Part shown: piece after piece, positions 3,953-6,886 of the stretch
How the letters are laid out: every line of letters starts with the position of its first letter
How positions within the stretch are numbered: position 1 is the stretch's first letter
Assembly (NCBI GenBank): GCA_025450405.1
Contig: JANWHL010000319.1
Location: forward strand, 1-6,886
Reading direction: 5' to 3'
Source of the DNA: Ktedonobacterales bacterium
GTDB taxonomy: Bacteria; Chloroflexota; Ktedonobacteria; Ktedonobacterales; JADMIN01
DNA length: 6,886 nucleotides
The notes under the pieces: generated by a model
What the model was told of the DNA's origin: nothing
What the model saw: only the letters and a program-made list of their open reading frames with translations
The model's database searches: none
Program-made: the position numbers and the translations under genes

Positions 3953-5908
3953 GTGGGCGCGGTGACAGCGCGCGAGGTCCTGGCGCGCCTCGAAACCCAC
4001 GGCGCGCGTCTGGTGGCCGGCGCGGTCGGTCTGGACCGGCCGGTGACGTGGGCCAGTACCATGCGGGCGCGCCCACCCGCCTTCGAGGGCCTGCAAAGCG
4101 GCGAGCTGGCCCTGCTGGCGTTGGGCACGCTGCGCGCGCTCCACGCCCACGACGACACCCTGACGCTGGCGCGCCTGGTGACTGATCTGGCCGAGCGTGG
4201 TGTCGCCGCGCTCGCCGTCGCCGGTTTACTGCCCCCCGATGCCCCGGGCGTCGGGGGGCCATCGTCCGTGCCCGCGGCCATGGAGATACCCACCCGCGCG
4301 AGTGGTGCCATCCCTGTTGCCCGCCCCACGTTTGAGGGCGAACGCCGCCCCGCCACCGCCGACGAGATCGCGCTCGCCGAAGGAATGGGACTCCCACTGC
4401 TGGGACTGCCCACCGGCACGCCCCTGGCCGACATCGAGCGCGATGTCATCGCGTTCGTCGTGGCGCGCCGCTCCCAGGCGGCCGAGCCCGAAGCACCGCG
4501 CGGTGTCTACGACGCCCTCCTACGCGCCAGCCTGCGCGGGGATGACGATGCCGCGCTGGGTCAACGTCTGGCCACCCGGCTGGAGGTGGCCGTGGTCCTC
4601 GAAGATGGCGATGGGCCGCGCTGGTGCGCGCTGCCGGCGCGCTTTCCCCTCGCCCGCGAGTCCGTCCTCGCGCTGCTCAGCCGCCGCGGCACACGCGCCG
4701 CGCTCCGCGCCCCGCCCACGACCGCCCTGGCCGTCCCTTCGCCCGAGGGCACGATGGTCGGGGGTGCGACGGTCGGGGGTGCGCGTCTGGACGGCGAGAC
4801 GAGCATGCCGGGCGCCGCGCGATCCGTGCGCGCCGCCCCGCTTTCCGCTAGCCTCATGCGCCTGCTGGCCCCGCTGCGTGTCCACGACGACGTCGCGGCG
4901 TACCTCTCGCTCGTGGTCCCGCTCGATCCCTCACGCGCGGCGGCCTCGTCCGCGGGTGCGGCGGACGCCCCACCCGCCGGAGGTGCTCGCGTGGCGATGC
5001 TCACCGACGTCCTCGAAGACGTCGCACCCCTCTTCGCGCTGGCCCTTGTGCGCCGCCACGACTTCGCCGGCGCCGAACGGCGCCTGCGTACCGAGGCGCT
5101 GGATGCCCTGCTCACCGGCACCTACCCCGACGAGGGCCAGATGCGTATGCGCGCGGCCCAGCTCGGCCACGATCTGGATGGTCGCCATGTCGCCCTGGTG
5201 GTGGAGCTCCCGCGTCGGGTCGCCCGAGTCGTCGCGGGCGATGGCCCGGCGAGCGCGGCCGTCTCCGCGGCCCCCGATGTGGCCACGGCGTTGACGGAGG
5301 CGTTGCCAGGCACATGGGCACGCGCCCGGGGCGACGAAGTGGCGGCTCTTATCCCGCTGGCGGCCGAGTCGGGTCCAGCGGTGTTGGCCGAGCTGGCGGC
5401 GCGGGTCGCGCCACTGCTCGCGCCGCTGTACGCGCGCGGCCATGGCACCCCGCACGGGACGGCTCACGCCGACTGGGCCGCCGGACTGGGCGGGGCAGCC
5501 GTCGGACCCGAGCAGGTCCGACGCTCGTACGCGGAGGCGCGCGACGCCGCGCGTCTGGGACGCGCGGTGCTGGGACCCGGGCATGTCGCGCGCACCGCCG
5601 ACCTGGGTATCTACCGGCTCTTGCTGCGCCTGCGCGATGACGGCGAGCTTGCCGAATTCTGCCAGCGGACCCTGGGGCCCTTGGCCGCGGAGCAGCGCGG
5701 ATCGGATTCACTCCTCGAGACCCTCGAGGTGTTCTTCGCCTGTAATGGCAATCACTCCGAGGCGGCGCGCCGGCTCAACCTCCACCGCAATTCGCTGATC
5801 TATCGGCTGAACCGCGCCGGCGAGCTGCTCGGTCAGGATCTCGAAGACCCCGAGCTGCGGCTCTCACTCCAGCTCGCGCTCAAAGGGCGGCGCGTGCTCG
5901 ACCTGTGA
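3953..5908 (+). CDS. PucR/CdaR-family transcriptional regulator
   Basis: This 651-residue DNA-binding regulator is cytoplasmic. The N-terminal PucR domain (about 6-153) shows GLDRPVTWAS (26-35), SGELALLALG (49-58) and PLLGLP (148-153), interrupted by a roughly 45-residue Pro/Gly/Ala-rich insert after residue 92. A variable, GAF-like middle follows. Next is a CdaR-type GGDEF-like region (about 380-540) ending in SYAEARDAARLGRAV, then the C-terminal helix-turn-helix (586-648), with NHSEAARRLNLHRNSLIYRL at 600-619. The HTH and PucR domain are diagnostic; the sensed ligand is not. PucR of Bacillus controls purine catabolism, but no such genes are visible here. It starts with GTG: GGGAGGG at 3940-3946 is six bases away, whereas the in-frame GTG at 3962 would be 15 away. 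It may regulate itself or the downstream acetyltransferase. Confidence 0.9.
   Translation: MGAVTAREVLARLETHGARLVAGAVGLDRPVTWASTMRARPPAFEGLQSGELALLALGTLRALHAHDDTLTLARLVTDLAERGVAALAVAGLLPPDAPGVGGPSSVPAAMEIPTRASGAIPVARPTFEGERRPATADEIALAEGMGLPLLGLPTGTPLADIERDVIAFVVARRSQAAEPEAPRGVYDALLRASLRGDDDAALGQRLATRLEVAVVLEDGDGPRWCALPARFPLARESVLALLSRRGTRAALRAPPTTALAVPSPEGTMVGGATVGGARLDGETSMPGAARSVRAAPLSASLMRLLAPLRVHDDVAAYLSLVVPLDPSRAAASSAGAADAPPAGGARVAMLTDVLEDVAPLFALALVRRHDFAGAERRLRTEALDALLTGTYPDEGQMRMRAAQLGHDLDGRHVALVVELPRRVARVVAGDGPASAAVSAAPDVATALTEALPGTWARARGDEVAALIPLAAESGPAVLAELAARVAPLLAPLYARGHGTPHGTAHADWAAGLGGAAVGPEQVRRSYAEARDAARLGRAVLGPGHVARTADLGIYRLLLRLRDDGELAEFCQRTLGPLAAEQRGSDSLLETLEVFFACNGNHSEAARRLNLHRNSLIYRLNRAGELLGQDLEDPELRLSLQLALKGRRVLDL
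4231..4259 (+). repeat. 13-bp palindrome inside the regulator gene
   Basis: GCCCCCCGATGCC (4231-4243) pairs with GGCGTCGGGGGGC (4247-4259) across a three-base CCG loop; the only non-Watson-Crick pair is a G-U at 4240-4250. It falls at the start of the poorly conserved Pro/Gly-rich insert (coding PPDAPGVGGP) in the PucR domain. No T-tract follows. Confidence 0.6.
4756..4785 (+). repeat. In-frame 15-base tandem repeat in the regulator gene
   Basis: GGTCGGGGGTGCG occurs at 4756-4768 and 4771-4783, with a period of 15. It encodes VGGAT followed by VGGAR in a low-complexity linker between the PucR domain and the C-terminal part. Because the unit is five codons, copy-number change would not shift the frame. 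Confidence 0.6.
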
Positions 5909-5966
5909 GAGCGCCCCGCTCCACATTGGCTTCGGCCTGTCATCTGGAAAGCACAAGGAGTGTGCC

Positions 5967-6886
5967 ATGCCGACTGGTCCCACACCCGCGATCATCCGCC
6001 CGTTCGCGCCGGATGCCGATCTCCCACGTCTGGTGCGCCTGATGGCCGCGGTCGAGGCGTTGGACCAGAGCGGCGAGGATGTGGGCGAGGAACGGCTCCG
6101 CGACCTGATGGGCGCCCCCGGCCATGATCCCGCGCTGGACCGCTGGGTGGCCGTGTCACCCGCTGATCCCGACCAGCTCGTCGGCTTTGGCGCCGTCTGG
6201 AAAGCGAGCGCGGGCGCGAGCGCCGACCTGGATGGCGCCATCCACCCCGCCTGGCGGCGCCGCGGTCTGGGTGATCAACTGCTGGACCGCGCGCTCACCC
6301 GGGCGCGTGCGCTGGGCGCGCGCGCGGTCGGCGCGTATGCTGGCGCGGGCAATCCCGCCGCCCAGGCTTTCCTGCGCGCGCACGGCTTTGCGCACGTGGC
6401 GGCCAACACGCTCCTGCGCTCGCCGTCGGACCATCCGTTCCCCTCGCCCGTGTTTCCCGCCGGCTATCGCCTGCGCACCTATGCCGATGTGGCCGACCTG
6501 TCGGTGCTCGTGGATGCCTTCAATCGCGGCTTCGAGGGGCTCTGGGGCCATCACCTGGTGACCGCCGAGATGGTGGCGGGCTGGCTGCCCGAGATGCCGG
6601 CGGACGGGATCTTCCTACTCTTCGCGCCCGATAGACGCGTCGCCGGCATATGCCGGTGCGAGCGCGACCAGCGGCTCAGCGCGCGGCGCGGTGTGTCCAC
6701 CGCCTACATTGACGCCCCGGGCGTTGTGCCCGAGCACCGCGCGCTGGACCTGCGCCGTCCGCTCGTGCTGGCGGCGATCCACTGGCTGCTGCCGCAGCGC
6801 CCAGTCAACATCGAGCTCGAATCCTGGGGTGACGCGCCCGAGACGCTGGCCCAGTACGAAGCGCTGGGCTTCAGCATAGTGCGCCA
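5967..6886 (+). CDS. Tandem GNAT acetyltransferase, 3' end outside window
   Basis: The visible 306 codons encode two successive GNAT folds, the layout seen in mycothiol synthase MshD and many uncharacterised acyltransferases. The first domain (about 8-150) has the acetyl-CoA pyrophosphate loop IHPAWRRRGLGDQLL (92-106) and a GNPAAQAFLRAHGF segment typical of motif B. The second begins near residue 168. At the equivalent position (248 onward) it reads PEHRALDLRRPLV, in which both loop glycines are replaced (Asp261, Arg263). It still shows QYEALGFSIVR, the GNAT C-terminal pattern, just before the window edge. One catalytic and one structural or substrate-binding domain is therefore likely. The substrate is unknown. 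AAGGAG at 5955-5960, six bases before the ATG, fixes the start. The gene is 58 bases after the regulator with no promoter visible between them, so co-transcription is plausible. Confidence 0.88.
   Translation, partial: MPTGPTPAIIRPFAPDADLPRLVRLMAAVEALDQSGEDVGEERLRDLMGAPGHDPALDRWVAVSPADPDQLVGFGAVWKASAGASADLDGAIHPAWRRRGLGDQLLDRALTRARALGARAVGAYAGAGNPAAQAFLRAHGFAHVAANTLLRSPSDHPFPSPVFPAGYRLRTYADVADLSVLVDAFNRGFEGLWGHHLVTAEMVAGWLPEMPADGIFLLFAPDRRVAGICRCERDQRLSARRGVSTAYIDAPGVVPEHRALDLRRPLVLAAIHWLLPQRPVNIELESWGDAPETLAQYEALGFSIVR

Noticed and set aside
4197..5294. 365-codon plus-strand frame within the regulator gene.
   Set aside because: It is a shifted frame of the PucR gene, with Arg/Pro/Ser-rich translation and no domain.
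5909..5966. Terminator or promoter between the regulator and the GNAT gene.
   Set aside because: The GAGCG-CCC-CGCTC stem at 5909-5921 has only five pairs and no T-tract. TTGGCT at 5926-5931 has no -10 partner.
6821..6835. tRNA T-arm-like GCTCGAATCC.
   Set aside because: It lies within the GNAT reading frame and no acceptor or anticodon stems can be built around it.

Overview
The window is a very GC-rich (clearly above 60 % GC, strong G/C third-position bias), plus-strand-only stretch of bacterial chromosome. It carries six plausible protein genes in a row: peptide deformylase (def), the tRNA methylthiotransferase miaB, a TPR protein with an acidic tail, a tiny very basic protein, a PucR-type transcriptional regulator, and a tandem-GNAT acetyltransferase cut by the right edge. 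The organism is probably a member of the Chloroflexota. That is inferred from the MiaB N-terminus (KYHIWTVGCQMNQADSQR), its LGQTVEAYG variant of the usual LGQNV motif, and the TPR protein architecture. It was not tested by a search; another high-GC phylum such as Actinomycetota is the main alternative.

Region by region. Bases 1-502 hold no convincing gene. They hold a near-consensus extended -10 promoter at 38-66, a second weaker promoter-like pair near 245-274, and a long, strongly structured stretch that would form an untranslated leader of about 430 nt in front of def. Bases 503-1093 are def, whose stop codon lies in a perfect 12-bp stem-loop. Bases 1216-2808 are miaB, with an unusual His/Pro/Gly-rich insert between its N-terminal and radical SAM domains. 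A 68-base gap with a strong hairpin flanked by 9-nt direct repeats leads to the TPR gene (2877-3707). That gene overlaps the 66-codon basic-protein gene (3700-3900) by 8 bases. A short hairpin spacer precedes the PucR-family regulator (3953-5908), and the GNAT gene runs from 5967 off the window.

How the genes relate. def and miaB are housekeeping genes of protein maturation and tRNA modification. The TPR protein and the basic protein are the only pair with clear translational coupling; their opposite charges (an acidic, Lys/Arg-free tail against a protein of about +15 net charge) make them the best candidate here for an undescribed two-component assembly. The PucR regulator has no obvious target gene in view; the acetyltransferase directly downstream is the nearest candidate. 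I saw no internal promoter of comparable quality after the one at 38-66, so readthrough across the array is possible, although hairpins sit in most of the gaps.

I found no tRNA, rRNA, CRISPR array, insertion sequence or phage gene. The non-standard signals are almost all palindromes and short direct repeats, listed individually as findings.
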